DNA of 64,000 bases from Rhea pennata. Its lineage: Eukaryota > Chordata > Aves > Rheiformes > Rheidae. The stretch covers positions 9,102,458-9,166,457 of the forward strand of contig NC_084672.1 in NCBI RefSeq assembly GCF_028389875.1, in the 5' to 3' direction. Positions 1 through 13,369 of this stretch are shown in pieces (position 1 is the first letter of the stretch; the number at the start of each line of letters is the position of its first letter). A program made the translations under genes and the position numbers. The notes under the pieces are model-generated. The model was not told the origin of the DNA. It worked only from the letters and a program-made list of their open reading frames with translations, and did no database searches.

Positions 1-1746
1 ATAACTCCTCACCAAGCACTGGGACAGCACATCTCCTGATGTTAGGCTCTTCTCTGCCATGTTGGAGGAGTTGCAGCAAGGGCTGAACTCAGGCGAACAG
101 AAATAACCCCCCACCACCTGCATACCTGGGAGAAGGTGGAAGTTGATGAGCTGCAGGCTTGCTGCCTGGACTCACACCAAACAGTAAGGCTCTCATTCGC
201 CTAAGCTACTACTCAGAAAGCTCCTACTCATTAGTCTTTTAATAGCAGGGCTCCTTCAAGTTAATCCTCCTCTTCCTGATGTTCTGTATCTGTAGGGTAT
301 GCACTGGTGACAGATAGGCCAGGCAGGGCCCCCTGTTAAATGAGGGTTTCCAAAAAGATGCTGGAGTTGCCTCAGCCCAGCCTGAGGAGGCAAAAAAACT
401 TGGGCACCAGTTCAAACTGCTGGCTGCACTGCCCAGCCTGTTCTGCATGACCTCATGCTCCATCAATGCGCTGCCATGAGCTACCGCGCGGGAGGAGCGA
501 GCTCATGCTGATAGCATGGGCATGCCTCTGCCCCACGCTCCTCCACAGGTCCCAAGCACATCCAGGGGCTCCATCCCGAGGATCCCGGCCAGCTGCTGGC
601 CAAGGCCCTCTGCACAGAGCTGCTTCTGTACAGCAGCAGGAGCTGTCTGCTCCCAGAGGCACGGAGGCCGAGCAAATTTGCTCCCCGGCATCTGCCGCTA
701 TGCTGCTTCCAGCACAGGAGTTTCTGGGGTTGGGAGATGGAGGCAGGAGCATAGGCTGTAAATCCCTCTGCATTTCTTCCCAGGGTTGGCCCAGCAGGGG
801 TACCAGCATAAGCTTTGCATTTTCACTGTCCCAAGTAACCGGACTGCCTCTTACGCCCTCTCAGGAATAATTTCTTGTATGGTGGTCACAAAATGGTCAC
901 ATTTTCCACTGCGGCAAGTAGTTTCGGATGTCCCATTTCTTGGATGTTTCGGGTCTGGTGTCAGAGCAGTTCAGTATCTCCATCCTCCCCCCACATGCAC
1001 CTCTCCAGTCAGGGGCAGAGCTGTCACAGGCTGGACAGTCAGAAACCAAGGCAACAACGAGCAGCCACCGTTTTTGGAAATGTTTGCTTATATGAACCCA
1101 CAGACTGGCTGAAAGGCAAAAATAACATCCTCTGAAAACCGTCAGGGCTTGTCCCTGCAGGGCCGGGGGAGGTCGGGTCAAGCCTGCCTCTGTGGGGCAA
1201 AATGGGAACCTCTCCCCATGGAGAGCAAACACAGACAGAGCCTTCCTCTCCAGCACACCTCCTCACTGCCCTTTGTCCCCTGGCCCCGGGCCTGCACTTG
1301 GGTTTTGCTTTCCTTTTTCTGTTCCTTTTGGGGTGACCCACAGATTCCCCAAATACGGCCCACTGGGTGATGGAGTTGTGAGTTCTCCCGGGGCTCCCTC
1401 AGCCGTGCCAGCTCCTAGTGCCTGGCGTGCTGTGTCAGCCCATCCCAGGGAAGCTGTTTACATCTTGGGCTGGGTTATCTAAGCCTGAAAGCACGGGACA
1501 GCCTCGCTGAGCTATTCCCAGCTTGGGAGTAAGGACAGGCAGATCCAAGCTGCACTGTCCTGTCGGCCAGCCCCTCTGCTCCTGGGGGGGGGGGGGGGCC
1601 ACGCTGGGGGCTGCACCCTAGCACCCCCAGCCCTCTACCTCAGCGCTCTTTGCCTTTTACCCCGGTACCTTACAGCCCTGCACCCGGCTCCCCTCGCTCT
1701 GCACCCCGCCTCCCCTCGCTCTGCACCCCCGCTCGCCCGCAGCCCG
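1..1746 (-). other. MFGE8: MFGE8 intron 1 (partial), no exon seen
   Basis: This stretch lies downstream, on the minus strand, of the donor at 1747-1752. I looked for a minus-strand EGF-like exon (cysteine-spaced), which should be the next exon of MFGE8, and saw none. The open frames at 450-870 and 1040-1260 lack any recognisable domain and overlap in several frames, as GC-rich chance frames do. A G-run of 15 sits at 1584-1598. Confidence 0.45.
1584..1598 (+). repeat. poly-G run (15 G)
   Basis: An uninterrupted run of 15 G lies in GC-rich DNA about 150 bp from the signal-peptide exon. It is quadruplex-prone and liable to sequencing-length error. Confidence 0.9.
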
Positions 1747-1752
1747 ACTCAC

Positions 1753-1825
1753 CGGCCGCGGTCAACAGCAGCGACAGCCCCAGCCCCAGGGACAGCAGCG
1801 CCCGCCACGGCCTCGCCACCTCCAT
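1753..1825 (-). CDS. MFGE8: Signal-peptide exon 1, probable MFGE8 (lactadherin), partial gene
   Basis: Seen: a minus-strand ATG at 1825-1823 in a strong Kozak context (CACC before ATG, G after). It is followed by 24 codons reading MEVARPWRALLSLGLGLSLL and on through LTAA, then one base of the next codon and a consensus donor GTGAGT (1752-1747). This is a classic signal peptide: a basic n-region with two Arg, a Leu-rich core and small residues at the cut site. The intron is phase 1, as is usual between signal peptides and EGF-type modules. Inferred: the gene is MFGE8, because MFGE8 lies next to and divergent from ABHD2 in the human order MFGE8-ABHD2-RLBP1. MFGE8 is a secreted EGF and discoidin-domain protein that bridges phosphatidylserine on apoptotic cells to integrins. 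The signal peptide itself is not diagnostic, and no EGF or discoidin exon is in the window. The frame stays open upstream to about 2125, so a longer N-terminus is formally possible but unlikely. Confidence 0.6.
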
Positions 1826-1835
1826 GGTGCACGCC

Positions 1836-1895
1836 GAGCCGAGCCGAGCCGAGCCGAGCCGAGCCGAGCCGCGCCGAGCCGAGCCGCGCCGCGCC
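1836..1895 (-). repeat. GAGCC pentanucleotide tandem repeat in the MFGE8 leader
   Basis: Seven perfect GAGCC units (1836-1870) are followed by variant GCGCC and GAGCC units to 1895. On the minus strand this reads as GGCTC repeats ending 10 bases before the start codon. It therefore lies in the probable 5' UTR and is a likely length-polymorphic GC microsatellite. Confidence 0.9.
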
Positions 1896-4800
1896 GCTCC
1901 TCCGCGGGGCTCGGGGCGGGACTGAGCGCGCCCGGCGCGGCGCGGCGCGGCCCCACGTGCTCCCGCCGCCCGCCCACGGGGCGGGAGCCCGGCGCGGCCC
2001 GGCCCCCGCGCCGCCGCCGCCGCCCGCCGCGCCTCGGGGCAGCTGCGAGGGCGCTGCGGGGTGGCGAGCGGGAGCCGCGGCGGGGTGCGGGGCGCCCCGC
2101 GGGGGCTGGCGCGGCTGCGAGGCACACGCCGGCCGCGGAGGGCAGCCAGCGCGAAGAGGCTGGCGAGACAGCCCCAGCCGCTTCCGAGCCGCGGGAAGGG
2201 AGAGGAGCCGGGCGGAGAGGCGCCGCGGGCAGCGCACGCCGCTGGGGCAGCCGCCGCTCCGCGCTGCTCCCGCCGGGCCCCGCTTCCCCTGCTCGCCCCA
2301 CCTGGCAGAGGAGGCGCCGGGACAGGCTGGTCGCGAGCACCTTCCCGACCCTGGCAGCGCCCACGGCCCGTGCCCCTCGCTGGCTGCCGCGCGCCAGCTG
2401 GCTGGGGATGCCAGCCCTCGGCAGGAGGAAGGGCCTTTGCACAGCCTGAAACTCCTTTTTCTCTCCCTGCGAGGGGTGAAAGCAGGAAAGGGCTTCACTA
2501 CTCCTCCAAGCTGGGGCAAACTGCTCAGGCACGTCTGCTCCCCAGCCCTGCTGGCACAGCGGGGAGGGATGCTGCAACCCAGAGCACTGCCATGCACAAA
2601 CAGCGCCTGGCATGCCAGCGGCGCAGGGCTATCTGCAAGGAGAGCAGCATCTCCTAACCAGCCTGGGGGCAAGCAGCTTGCAGCAAGGTTGGGTTTGTGG
2701 CTGTTGGAAGAGCTGCTCAGCAAGATGCTGTGAGCAAAGCTAAGAGGGGACCCACAGCTCTCTACCAAAAGCAAAACACTACATATCTGTTGGGTCAGTC
2801 CCAAAAAGCTCCCCTTTGAGTTGTGTCCATTTTGGCCTCCAGGCCCCAAGGGAGTCTACTCCGGAGGGCTGGCAGCAGAAAAACCCAGCCATGCTCTTGA
2901 GAAGAGCCAGTGCCACGTGAGGAGCCTTGGATCACAGAAACTGTTGCACTAAAGCATGTGCAGCTAAGTTCATATTCAGCAGCAAAGGGGACAGGAAACC
3001 ATGCAGCAAATGAATGTAAGATAATTTGCCTCCCCACTGGAAATCTCCTAAACCCTCCTCCTAAATATACAGTTGATTTTATCTCTTCTTGCAAAACCTT
3101 CCATTTTAGTATTAACTAATCTACCTCAGATATTCCTGTTGCTCATAGTTAAATGTTGACTCTTTCTCAGTGTTGCTACATTTCTGGTTTTGGCAACATG
3201 GCAACCCCAGAAGGCAGCGAGTGCCACAGTCCAAACATGCACTGCGAGCTTTGTTCAGTCTTTCCACCTCATTTTCCATCTCTGCTCAAGCATCCAACTA
3301 CCAGTTTTCTTGGACAAAATCAGTCAATCCCTGCAAAAGCACTTAGGGCAGTGACAACCTCAAGGACTGACCTGTGGGCCAGGTCTAGCCATCCCAGCAG
3401 AGCAGCGTGACAGTTATTTGTGGGGTTATGAGGTTGTCTTCCTTGCCCCTGTCTAGCTGCAGTCTGATCCCTGTGTGGTTTATGAGGTGCAGCCAAGGCC
3501 CCTCCCCAAACGCTGCCCATCTCCCAGGGGACCTGCTGTCTCCCCAGCTCTGCAGAGCAGAACATGGAGCAAGCTTGCCCACACCAGTGAATAAATCCAT
3601 TAACTTATCCCCAAACCACAAGCGCAGAAAGAACACAGCGAGCTGGTCCCATATTGTCCGGTCAGATCCTCCATCCTCATTGCTGGTTATTTCCTTCTGT
3701 TAGTGTCAACAGAAGCTAATGCCAGAAGGTATTCAACTCCAGCTAATGGAGAGACAACTAGAAAGGAGGGAGTGAACAAGGCACAGCATTGCTTTCAAGT
3801 AACCCTTCCACCTCAGGGTAATTGCTGCTGTTGTGTTCAGCGGAAAACAAGGTCAGGAAGAGGAGCAAGCAGGGAAAGATTCCCAGGACTGTGCACAGGC
3901 AGCTAGGGCAAGGGTGTTTGTTTTGCATTTTGAGGGGCTACTGCCTGGATTTGTGTCAGAGAGGATGCAAGACCCAGAGGGACCTTCACAAAAATAAGCA
4001 GTCTCTCTAAAAACAGAAAGCAGAATATTTTCCTTCTGTCCCTAGAGGCATACATGCCGATGTCCCTGGTAATGTGCATGGGAAGGGATATTAAAAACTA
4101 CGACGTGGAAGCTAGGCTGAGCTATGTTCTACTCGGAAACTCAGTCTCCTGGCGGCACCAATAGCACTTTAAATGGAGACCTGCAAAAGAATGAGGGATC
4201 CCAGGACAGCTAGGAAATTTGAGCTGAGAAGATCCCACATTGTCCTAGCTGAAAGAGGTAAAATCTTGCTGCAAGAGACACAAGAGAGAGAAAAACAACC
4301 TGTTAAACACAAGGAAGCAGCAATGAATGGAGAGAGCCCTCACAAGCGTTACACCACACCCGGGTTTCATATAGCCGCCAAGTTTTTGCAAGGGATGGCT
4401 CTACTTAAAAGAGTTTGGTAGGTCGAAGGTCAGGGATAATTTCACTCCCTTCTGCAGGGACTATTTAGACCTAGCAAGATTTACCACTGGGCTTGGTTTC
4501 TGCTGCATGAAGGTCTGCCAGGCCAAACTATGCTGTAACTCTTTCCGAGCCGTGCTGATAGCCAAGATCCTGAGTCCCATGGGTAGGGTGATAAAGAGGA
4601 AAATATGTGATGGGGCTGCATGTTTCTGGGATACAATCCTCTTTATTTCCCAGCTTATACAAAGTTGTTGTCCCTTGAAGGAGGGAAGTGAACAATGCAT
4701 GGCCTTCCTCTTGCTCAAGTCTAAAGCCCCCTTCAGCGAGCTCTCAGACCATAAAGCACTCTAGGTTTTGTCCCGCGGACAATGTATTTGCAATGACTGC

Positions 4801-7406
4801 TCTGTTATCTCTGTGGTTTTGTGCTCCTCCTCTCCACTCCCTCTCTTGCACAGACTCTCACCTCTGATCCACAGGATCTCTCCCCACATCAGAGAGCAAG
4901 GACCCCTCCACGACCAACTCCCACTCAGCTCTTGCACAGATCTTTATTTGTGTGGCAGCCCCTATTGTTTCACCTATCTGTTCCATAAAGAAGCTCAATA
5001 GTTCAGGTTTATCTTGAAAGAAAGGCAGTCATTACACCCAGGAGGGACTCAACACTCCCATAATCCTCCCTATGACATGGTTTTCTTCCCTCAGCCCACT
5101 CTGTTTTAAAAAGACAAGAGTCTGTCTCAGAGCTTGAGAGCTCCATCCCCTCCGGGCACACGTCTTTCTCAGGGCGGCACCACACTAAATTGTGGTTCTG
5201 GCCACAGTCCGGGTCCCAGGAAGGTTTCCTGCCCCATAGGATTAAGCCTCCCATACTGCCACCCGTGCCACACACGTGTCTCTTACTCCAAATGGGGAGG
5301 GGAGGCTGTCTGTCTGCAGCACTGCCTCAGAGGATTAAGCCCAAGTCTGCTCCTAATCTTTCTAACAGGATAACCAAGCTCTCATTGCCAGTATCTCTAA
5401 GCAGTCACCTCCTATGGCCCTATTTGCCTGATGTAGTCATTGCCAGCTCATGGTTTCTGACGGCTGCAGAATATATCCAAGGGTCAGGACAATCCTCACA
5501 CAAGGCTTGACTCTTCTGTTTCTATTCTGAAAAAAAAGAGCTTCTTAAATTCTCTGCCCCTTCCACCAAAAGCGCCATAGTTTCTCTAAATTAAGGCTTC
5601 ACAGAGATGCTAGGTACCAGGAATTTCAAGACTGAAGAAGTTTTTAAAGAAACCTAGACACTGAATATCCTCAGGGCACGGAAAGCTCTTTATATCTATC
5701 AAGTTCCCTTCAGGGTATGTAAAAGCATGTGATTTAAAAGGAAGAAAGCAAGGGCCAGCACATTCCCCCAGTTTTGCTCTGTTCCCACTACTGATTGTTT
5801 CAGAGCTCAGATGAGATCCCAGCCAGTTTAACTTAAAATCCTTTGCTCTAACCTCAATAAACAAGATTATATCCAGATTAGAGCTGATGTGTCTGTGTAA
5901 GGTGCTTACTATAAGCACCTTTATATAACTCCCTTTTCTGAATTTGAGTGCTGTATCTCTAAGAAAAAAAGGTGTTGCTTTTCACCTCCATTTTACAAAT
6001 GGGGAATCAAGGTCTGCAGGGGCTCGGGGGAAGGGCAGATCTCCTCTTACTTTGCCCATCTACAAGATAGGCATGTGGGCTTAGCCTCTTGCACACACAT
6101 CCTCAGCAGTCAATGGCAAGAAAATTATTTCCAGAGGTCATTCATGTCTGCTGCAGGAGGAATTACCCTGGGAAATACCTGTCTCTCCATTCATGACAGG
6201 TAAGCACAGACTAGCCAAGACAAAAGCAACTGTTGGTGGTTCCAGTTTGGTGAGGTCAATCTCTCATAGAGTTGTCCAGGAAGGAAAGAGCAGAGCCCAC
6301 ATCCCAGACTTGTATTGCCCCACTCTAGTCTGGTGGTTGAAAGCACCAACCCTACAACAAGAACTGACACTCAGTGGTACACCATAATGCACAATCGAAA
6401 CTGGTTATTGATTAGCAGCGGTGAGTGGCCCAAACATGCTCAAACACAGAGCAGATGCCACAGGCAGATATGCTGTGGCTCTTTTCTTGTTTTTAAGGAA
6501 GCTTTCAGCAAGCTTCTGCCTTGACACAAAACACTAAATTGTTTTCTCGATAACTTTATCCTCAAGGTTCCTGATAATTGAGGGTTTCCTGGTAAGGGAC
6601 AGATCCTCATCCTCTTGTTAGGTACATAAGAGCCCTTCTTTCTCAAACCATTCATCTAACGCATGTGCCTCCAGATTACACCAGATCAAAGGTTTTTCTA
6701 CCCTTTTGAGAAGAATGTAGGGCCCAAGACATGCTTTCAATCTGATTAAACATCCAGGGCCTCATAGAGCTATATGATTACTAACAGTAAGAATGAACTC
6801 TAATGCGCTGGCCCAAGGGTTTTCAAGGAGCCCAGAACCTGTCTTACCGGCTAAATAAGAAGAGGCAGATTGCTCGTTACAGCATGCTCCCCTTCGCACT
6901 CCCCTCCCTCCATCCCTCCCTCCCGTCCGTGCCAAGGAGAGGCACTGCCTAGGCCTTGGCCTTATTAATTTGTGAAGTTCCCTTTTGATCTCTGTATCTT
7001 GGAGCGTAATTAGAAGGTGCCTCAGCCCCCCTGTCTGTGCCTCCCACTTGCTCTGATCTCCCAGAACCTGGTAGGTAAGGTGAGATTTGCCACAGCTCTG
7101 AGATCTGTTTATTCCTGAAGAGAGACATATTTGGGGCCTTTTAAGTTACATTTAAGTAGCCACATCTGTGGCTGGTTGTAGCTGGAGAACATATGCTGTT
7201 CAGATCCCTGCACACCTGCCCTCTCTGGCACACACACCTGACCTTGCAGGGGGGCATCTAGGGCGATCAGACCTCAAACCTGGTTCATCATTGCTTTGTT
7301 TTCTGGAACCCAAAGTGGCTCTTGGAGGCCTCCTGGAGCTAGTTATGTCCCTATGTCAGGTAGCTGTTGACTGCTGATGCAGTCTGAGGGCATGACATTC
7401 CCCCCC

Positions 7407-7435
7407 AGCCCACCTCACAGCCCACCTCACAGCCA
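7407..7435. repeat. 12-bp unit tandem, two copies plus partial
   Basis: The unit CCCACCTCACAG occurs twice in direct succession and is followed by a partial third copy. It is a minor local duplication. Confidence 0.75.
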
Positions 7436-10245
7436 TCCCACGCTGCCGGGGGGGAGGCACAGCGTCCTGGCAGGGGGCTGCTGTAGCACCTCTGCCCTGA
7501 GGGGCAATTTTTGCAAGCTATCGGCCTGATGCCTTCAGCGGGAACCCGTCTGAAAGCTAATGCAGGGGTTCTGACGCAGAGGCACAGCTGTGTAGCGCCG
7601 CCCCAGAGACCAGGCACAGCCTCCCGTGTGATTACAAGCTGTGTTCCTGTCACAGATAGATCCTGGCATCTCTGGCACGTGGTTTGAAGCTCCTTCCCAG
7701 CCACTTCCTGCCTCTTGGGCTGCAGCCTCCAGAGCCACAAGGGAAACCACAGCAGGAGCTCACTTGGCACTGAGAGCTCTGTCCAGGAGAGCCGGTTCAG
7801 CTGCTCAGTTACTTCTCTTCTACGACTCCTCCTTTCCTCAAAAGGAAATGAAAACAAATTCCAAGCCAGATGTGTCCTCAATGAAACCCATGTGTGAGCC
7901 ATGGTCAAGGCCTGAATGGGGGCTGCTGCTTGTCCAGGGACCTGCTATACAGTGAACAGGAAGATGAGTGCGCATAGCCCACTCAGGGCTATGTCAGTGT
8001 GCACCCAAGGGGACACGAAGCCTGAGCATGGCACACTGCAAGACTGCCAGGGAGGCTGCGTCCTTGCCGAGTGCTCTGCTCACAGCTCAGAGGGCTGGTG
8101 ACTCTACAGATTCCACCTGGGTCTGCGCTGTGTCTTACCTCATCAGATATCAACAGTCTTATCTCAACAGTTCCCATGTGGGAAATCGGCTGATAGTTCC
8201 ACAAATCCAGTTTCAAGCAGCTAACACATGGTTTTGAGCAGCAAAAGCCTCCTTTGCAGCAATGAGAGTGTCCTGAGAGGCAGGAGTATCCACCCATCCC
8301 CTGGCTCCTTCATAAATTTGCTTCAGAGGAGATTTCCTAGAGTTCAGTTTTGTATCAGACCCTTGTAAAGTCTCCCAAGCAAGAAGGCATTTCTCCCTCT
8401 CTGCCAGGAATTTTATACTAACATACTTTTAAGACATTCATTCTATTAGTCATACCCCATGTGTTCTCTGCAATCATCCCTCCTTCTCTGTGGGAACTCC
8501 CACCACACCAATTATCTTGTCCAGCCTCTGTTGGTGGCTTTGTAAGGACTCTGGAAGCTGTAATTCCTGCTGCAGTAGGTGTGACACTGGGAGAGCACCC
8601 CAGCACTTATGGCATCTACTTCAGATGTGCCCATGTCAGTCATCACAGCAGCTGGACTGCACTGGGAGAACAGTGTGAGGAGAAACAACTGAAAAAAAGC
8701 AACTCATTCCATCAGGCAGCCAGTCCCAGCCAGCTTCTATTCCCTTGGAAATGTCTTTCTTACTCTCCTTGCCATAGTGACAGGAGATGTCATAGTATCT
8801 TGAGAGAAACATTTCTGGCCAAGATATGAATTTGCCTTCTGCCTTCAAAACTCCTTTAGGCATTTTTGTGTTGCTGTTCACTCCTTGCCATCCTGCCCCC
8901 CAGCCCATTAAATACTGCCTGTAAATCCCAAGTATTCTGCATCCTCATGATAGCTCTTGAAGGAGCTCCAGTGCTGATTCCCCAGCTCTCCTCAGCCTGC
9001 AGTGGGCTGCTGCCCCGACAGCCCTCCTGTGGTAAAATCAGTGAGTCTCACTGGAGATGTCCAGAACAGATACAGAGAGCTAAATAAAATGCGTTTCACA
9101 AGCACTTGTCAGCTCCTAATGGTGCTTCACTTCCCCCAGAATATTCCCTGCCCTGACGTTCTGGGACAGGTTTTTTTCTGTCTTTGCCTTTTAACTGTAC
9201 ACTGCCTCGTGGTTAGCAGCCTCAGCACTAGCAGCCTCGGCACTGGGGAGGAAGGAGGAAACACTATGGATACAGAATGACCTCACCTCCTCTCCAGGCA
9301 GCCATGAACTGAGCGCCAGCACTTCCTTCAGAGCAAGTGGTGGGGCCAGCACAGCTCTTAGAGGCTTGTGTGATAACCTCTCATGTCCAGTTGGGGATGC
9401 TCGTTTCCAGTCTCTGATAAATCACCTAAGGCCCAAGGAGGAAAATGGGAAGGTCACCTAAATCTAGGCCTGATCTGGTTCATTTTCATTCAGTGTAAAA
9501 CATTCACTATGTTTTACAGATGCTTCTCACCATAAAAGAAGGCCAGCACCTCCTCATCTCCTAAAAGTGGGCGCAGTCCCTTCAGGGTTGATGTGAAATG
9601 AAGTTTCTTCATGGTTTTCCTCTTCCTTCCTCATGTCAGTATCTCCTCCTGGTTTTGGAACGTTACCTTCTGAGATACCTAGTAACGTACGGAAGCATCT
9701 ACTTGTGCTTCCTCCTCTTCTAGCTATTTATGCACATTTGCATTGCCTGTTGCAGGCAGTCAGGCAGACCAGATCTGCCTGCCATGAGGACAGCAACCCC
9801 ACAACCACAGCTTCGAGGTAGCAGGTGTGTGTTTTGAAGAGCACATGCAGCTTGACACTAGTAGGCATGTTTGCTCTGGTTGCCAATGGTTAGCTGGGGA
9901 GCAGCAATGTACTCGGAAGGCAGGCTAGAACACCACATGTTTTTGCCTGACCTTGCAGCTACCTGTCAGCTGCTGTACAGATCCCTGTCTCTCATGCCCC
10001 CTTGCCTTTTCTGCCTCTCTGGTTCCACTTTTTGCTGAGCTCCAAGATCAGCCACACCTCAGCTAGGTAAACACAAGCTCATTCTACCCCATCAGCTAAA
10101 TGCTTTTCAGCCTTAGCCACTGCAAGACTCAGAGAGATGGCACAGAGCAAGAAGAGCTCCTTGATTTTTCTCCCAAGCAAATCTCACTTTTCATTATTAA
10201 CACATCTACAGCCCTTAAAAGGACACAGCAGATGATGTGATCCTC

Positions 10246-10440
10246 TGGTTTCAATCTCTATTTTCTTTCTTCATTCTTCTATTCTCTATTTGTTTTGTTC
10301 CTCTTTCAGCTTCCTATCTTCTTTTTTGTTCCTCATTTTCTCACTCTTGTGTCTTTCTTTCCTTTTTGTTTTTCTATTCATTTTTTTTTAATATTTCTTC
10401 CATTCTTCTGTTTCTTCTTTCTCATCTGCTTCCTCATCTC
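10246..10440 (+). repeat. Pyrimidine-rich low-complexity tract
   Basis: About 195 bases are almost wholly T and C, with irregular TTC, TTTC and TTTTT runs. This gives the Phe/Ser/Leu-rich pseudo-reading frame in this stretch. It is polypurine on the other strand. No periodic unit is conserved, so it is an imperfect, aged tract and not a young microsatellite. Confidence 0.8.
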
Positions 10441-13369
10441 GGGACACTTCTGAGTAACACTTGCCAGCTCCTGAAATGCAAATAGCCTGGCTGTCTCCAG
10501 GACACATCCTCAGAGCACAACCCAGCAAGAACTCCCCACGTGCTGTAATGCATCTCACAACCCTGAAACCACACAGCCCTATCCTGAAGAAACCCACCCT
10601 TTCTGTGCTGAAATACATCATCTTCTGGGTGCTAACTCATGAGCACGATGTAGCAGATACTTTATCACAAAAAAACCCTTAAAGACTGTTAGTAACTACA
10701 GCCAGCCAGCACCTTGTTCTCCCCCCTACCTCAAAGATCTCTCTTGAAAACTCTTTTATCTGCCTTTGAAGAGATGATGAGTGGGGAGGGAGAAGGACAC
10801 CCATTCCCTGCAGCATAGCACCCTCTAGCCTCCACTGGGGCAGCAGCTTCTGCTAATCAGGAAGCAGGACTGTGCCTCCTCCAAGCCCTGCACCGGTCCC
10901 TATCCATCCAGCCCTGTGCCAGTGCAGCAAAATCCTCCTGCAGCATTACTAGCATGTGGGTCAGAAGTGATGCAAATGGTGGATTTCATGGGATCTTCTT
11001 GATCAGGATCTTAAAGATGCAGCTAATCTGTTCTGAATAGACATGTGGTAGATCAGATGTCATTTCTGAGTGGCTGAGACACCAGCTTTGCAAGGTGGAG
11101 CATGGAATGAGCAGATACATTGTCAGCTTGCAATGTGGTGGTTATGCAGTGTCAGCTGTGGTGTTTATTTCCTCCAGCCCAAGCACTAATTTAACTCAGT
11201 GGTACAGGCATGATTTTCAAAAGGGTAATGCTGCCCTCACAAAGCCAGGTAAGGCTAGTTAGAAAAGTGATATGGGTTCAATGATGGTAGTCGCTTTGCA
11301 GATGCTGTCTTTTCCTGGAAAACTGTTCTGCTCCCTACCAGGTCCTTGTGCATGGGAAGCAGGGAGGGGTCGTTCCCAGTTCACCTCCAAACATGGCAGC
11401 AGCACCTGGCTGTGATTGCCAGTGTAACCCCAGAAAACATCTGGCAGATCAAAGTGTTCCTTCTTCTGGAGTAGCCTTCATCCTGGCCAGTCCACTGCTC
11501 CTTGCTGCCTGTCCCAATCTGCCTAATCCCCAAATCATGCTCCCTTGCTCCCCACCAGTCTCACACAAACCCACCGCCTCACATCAGAATCAAACCTGTT
11601 TCCATTTACTGCTGCTTTCTTTCTACACTTCCACCAGAGCTCTGGCTCTTTGCACTCTAACACCACCACTTTTTACCCCAACCCATAACCATAACCTTAT
11701 TCTTTGTATTCACCCTCATCCACACACAGTCATGTGCTCCCTACCTCCCAGACCTATCCCAATTCCCACTGTTTCGGCACGAGGCAGTGCCTCTCACCCC
11801 CACTCACTTCACTTCCATAAATACTGCTATCTGGGATGAGTCTCTTCCCCATTCCTGAAGCAGAGGGGGCGTGTAGTCCTACCACTTTGTTCACTGAGCT
11901 TTTCCGTTTGCAACCTTTGGCTTATTCTTCTTATTCACCACTACTTATATGGCAACTTTTCCAGAGAAAACATTTCACGAAAGAGTCATTGAAAGAATGT
12001 GGCTTTAGCAGGCTCTCTCACTGGCTTTCTGAGGCTGGATAGTCATAATCATGCCAAATTTCAACCACAGGAACACAGTATAATGGCAAACGTCAGACAG
12101 GCCACTCAGAATTAAACAGAAGACAAACAGTGTTCCTTACTCAGTATGACATCTTGGAAATACTCCAGGAGAAGCTCATAACCTCCTTGACTTTACTGCA
12201 TTCGTTCCAATCCCTCCTGCTTACCACTGATAGCTCCTCTGCCTGCTCTCTCATCCAGACCCCCTGTCTATAGCCCCTCACACGTGCAGACTACCTCTGG
12301 GACACGCAGCACTCTAAAACACAACTGACACCTATATCTGTGCCTTGACTTATCTAAATGTGTAATGAAGGGGCAGAAAGGGGCTCTGAGAGAACAAGAG
12401 GTGGTATCATAGGTGGGTCCTGTTGGGAACAGACAGAAAACAGCTGGGGCACTGTGAGATCTCATGTGCATTCGAGGTCTAAGGACCAGTGGCAGGGTGG
12501 TTGAAGTGACAGTGTGTGTTATACTCTGCCCAGGTCTGTGGGATATCTGTCTGTGTGGGGTTTAGGAATTTCACCTAAACAGACTCCCTGCTAAATTCAG
12601 GAGTATCGTGGCATGGATTCATCTCAAGGAAATAAAGTAGGATCCTTAGAAGTTACAAAAACAAAAACGAACGAACAAAACAAATTTTCCCCTGCAATGC
12701 TGAGGCTGCTTGTGGAGACAGGCAGGGTTAAAGTGCCAAGGAGCAGCCAGCAACAGGATCTAGGCCCTTTCCTCCCCAGAGCGCAAGACTCAGGAGCACT
12801 GCTGATGCCAGGAAAACTCTTTTCAGATGCCTCTTCCTCCAGCCAGCAGCTGTGGCTGGACATGGGGTAAAAGGAGTGACCTTGTGGTTGGGAACTTGGG
12901 GACAGAACGGGCTGAGCAGAGCCTGTGAGATGCTCAGCTCAATAGCATCTCTCTTGGCCTGGAATAATTGAAGAATGCAACAGCCAATCTGCTCTGAAAC
13001 GACCAGTGACCTTCCCTGTATTAGCAGGCAGAAAAACATAAAAAGGAGAGCCAGAAAGTCTCTGGCAGCTGGGTAGCAGAAGAAATGACTTCAGCCATAA
13101 GAACAGATCAGGGGTCTCTGGTCTAAAAGTGGACAGAAAGGTGGAAAGCAGTAACCCAGCAGGGCTGAGGTTAGTCAGAAAGGTTTATAGTTAGGAATTA
13201 TCTAGTGTGCTAAATAAGACCAGTGCAGAAGCTTTTGGGGAGGGCAGCAGAGCTGAAAGTTGGCAATGAACAGCTGAATGAGTACATGATGGAAAAATAC
13301 TGAGCAGGTGGGCCATGTGCCACCTCCACGGCTGGTTTGTGTGATACAGCCATTCTCTCATCCCTGGTA

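Larger units (their letters stand above)
1640..2420. promoter_or_regulatory. MFGE8: CpG island over the start of the MFGE8-like gene
   Basis: The stretch is very GC-rich and dense in CG dinucleotides, most strongly at 1830-2350, while flanking DNA has few. It covers the first coding exon (1753-1825) and extends into higher coordinates, which is upstream for a minus-strand gene, as expected for a housekeeping-type promoter. No TATA box is evident. Limits were judged by eye. Confidence 0.75.

Noticed and set aside
1749..2849. A 366-codon minus-strand open frame over the left CpG island
   Set aside because: It is out of frame with the signal-peptide exon, Arg/Ala/Gly/Pro-rich, overlapped by equally long frames in other phases, and reads across the pentanucleotide repeat. 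It is a GC-driven chance frame.
10246..10440. The pyrimidine tract as a possible triplex-forming or splice-related element
   Set aside because: It is irregular, has no mirror symmetry that I could see and lies outside any gene; left as low complexity.
11348..11839. A 163-codon plus-strand frame in the intergenic interval
   Set aside because: Pro/His/Ser/Thr-rich low complexity, no recognised domain and no splice context. Probably chance in CT-rich DNA.
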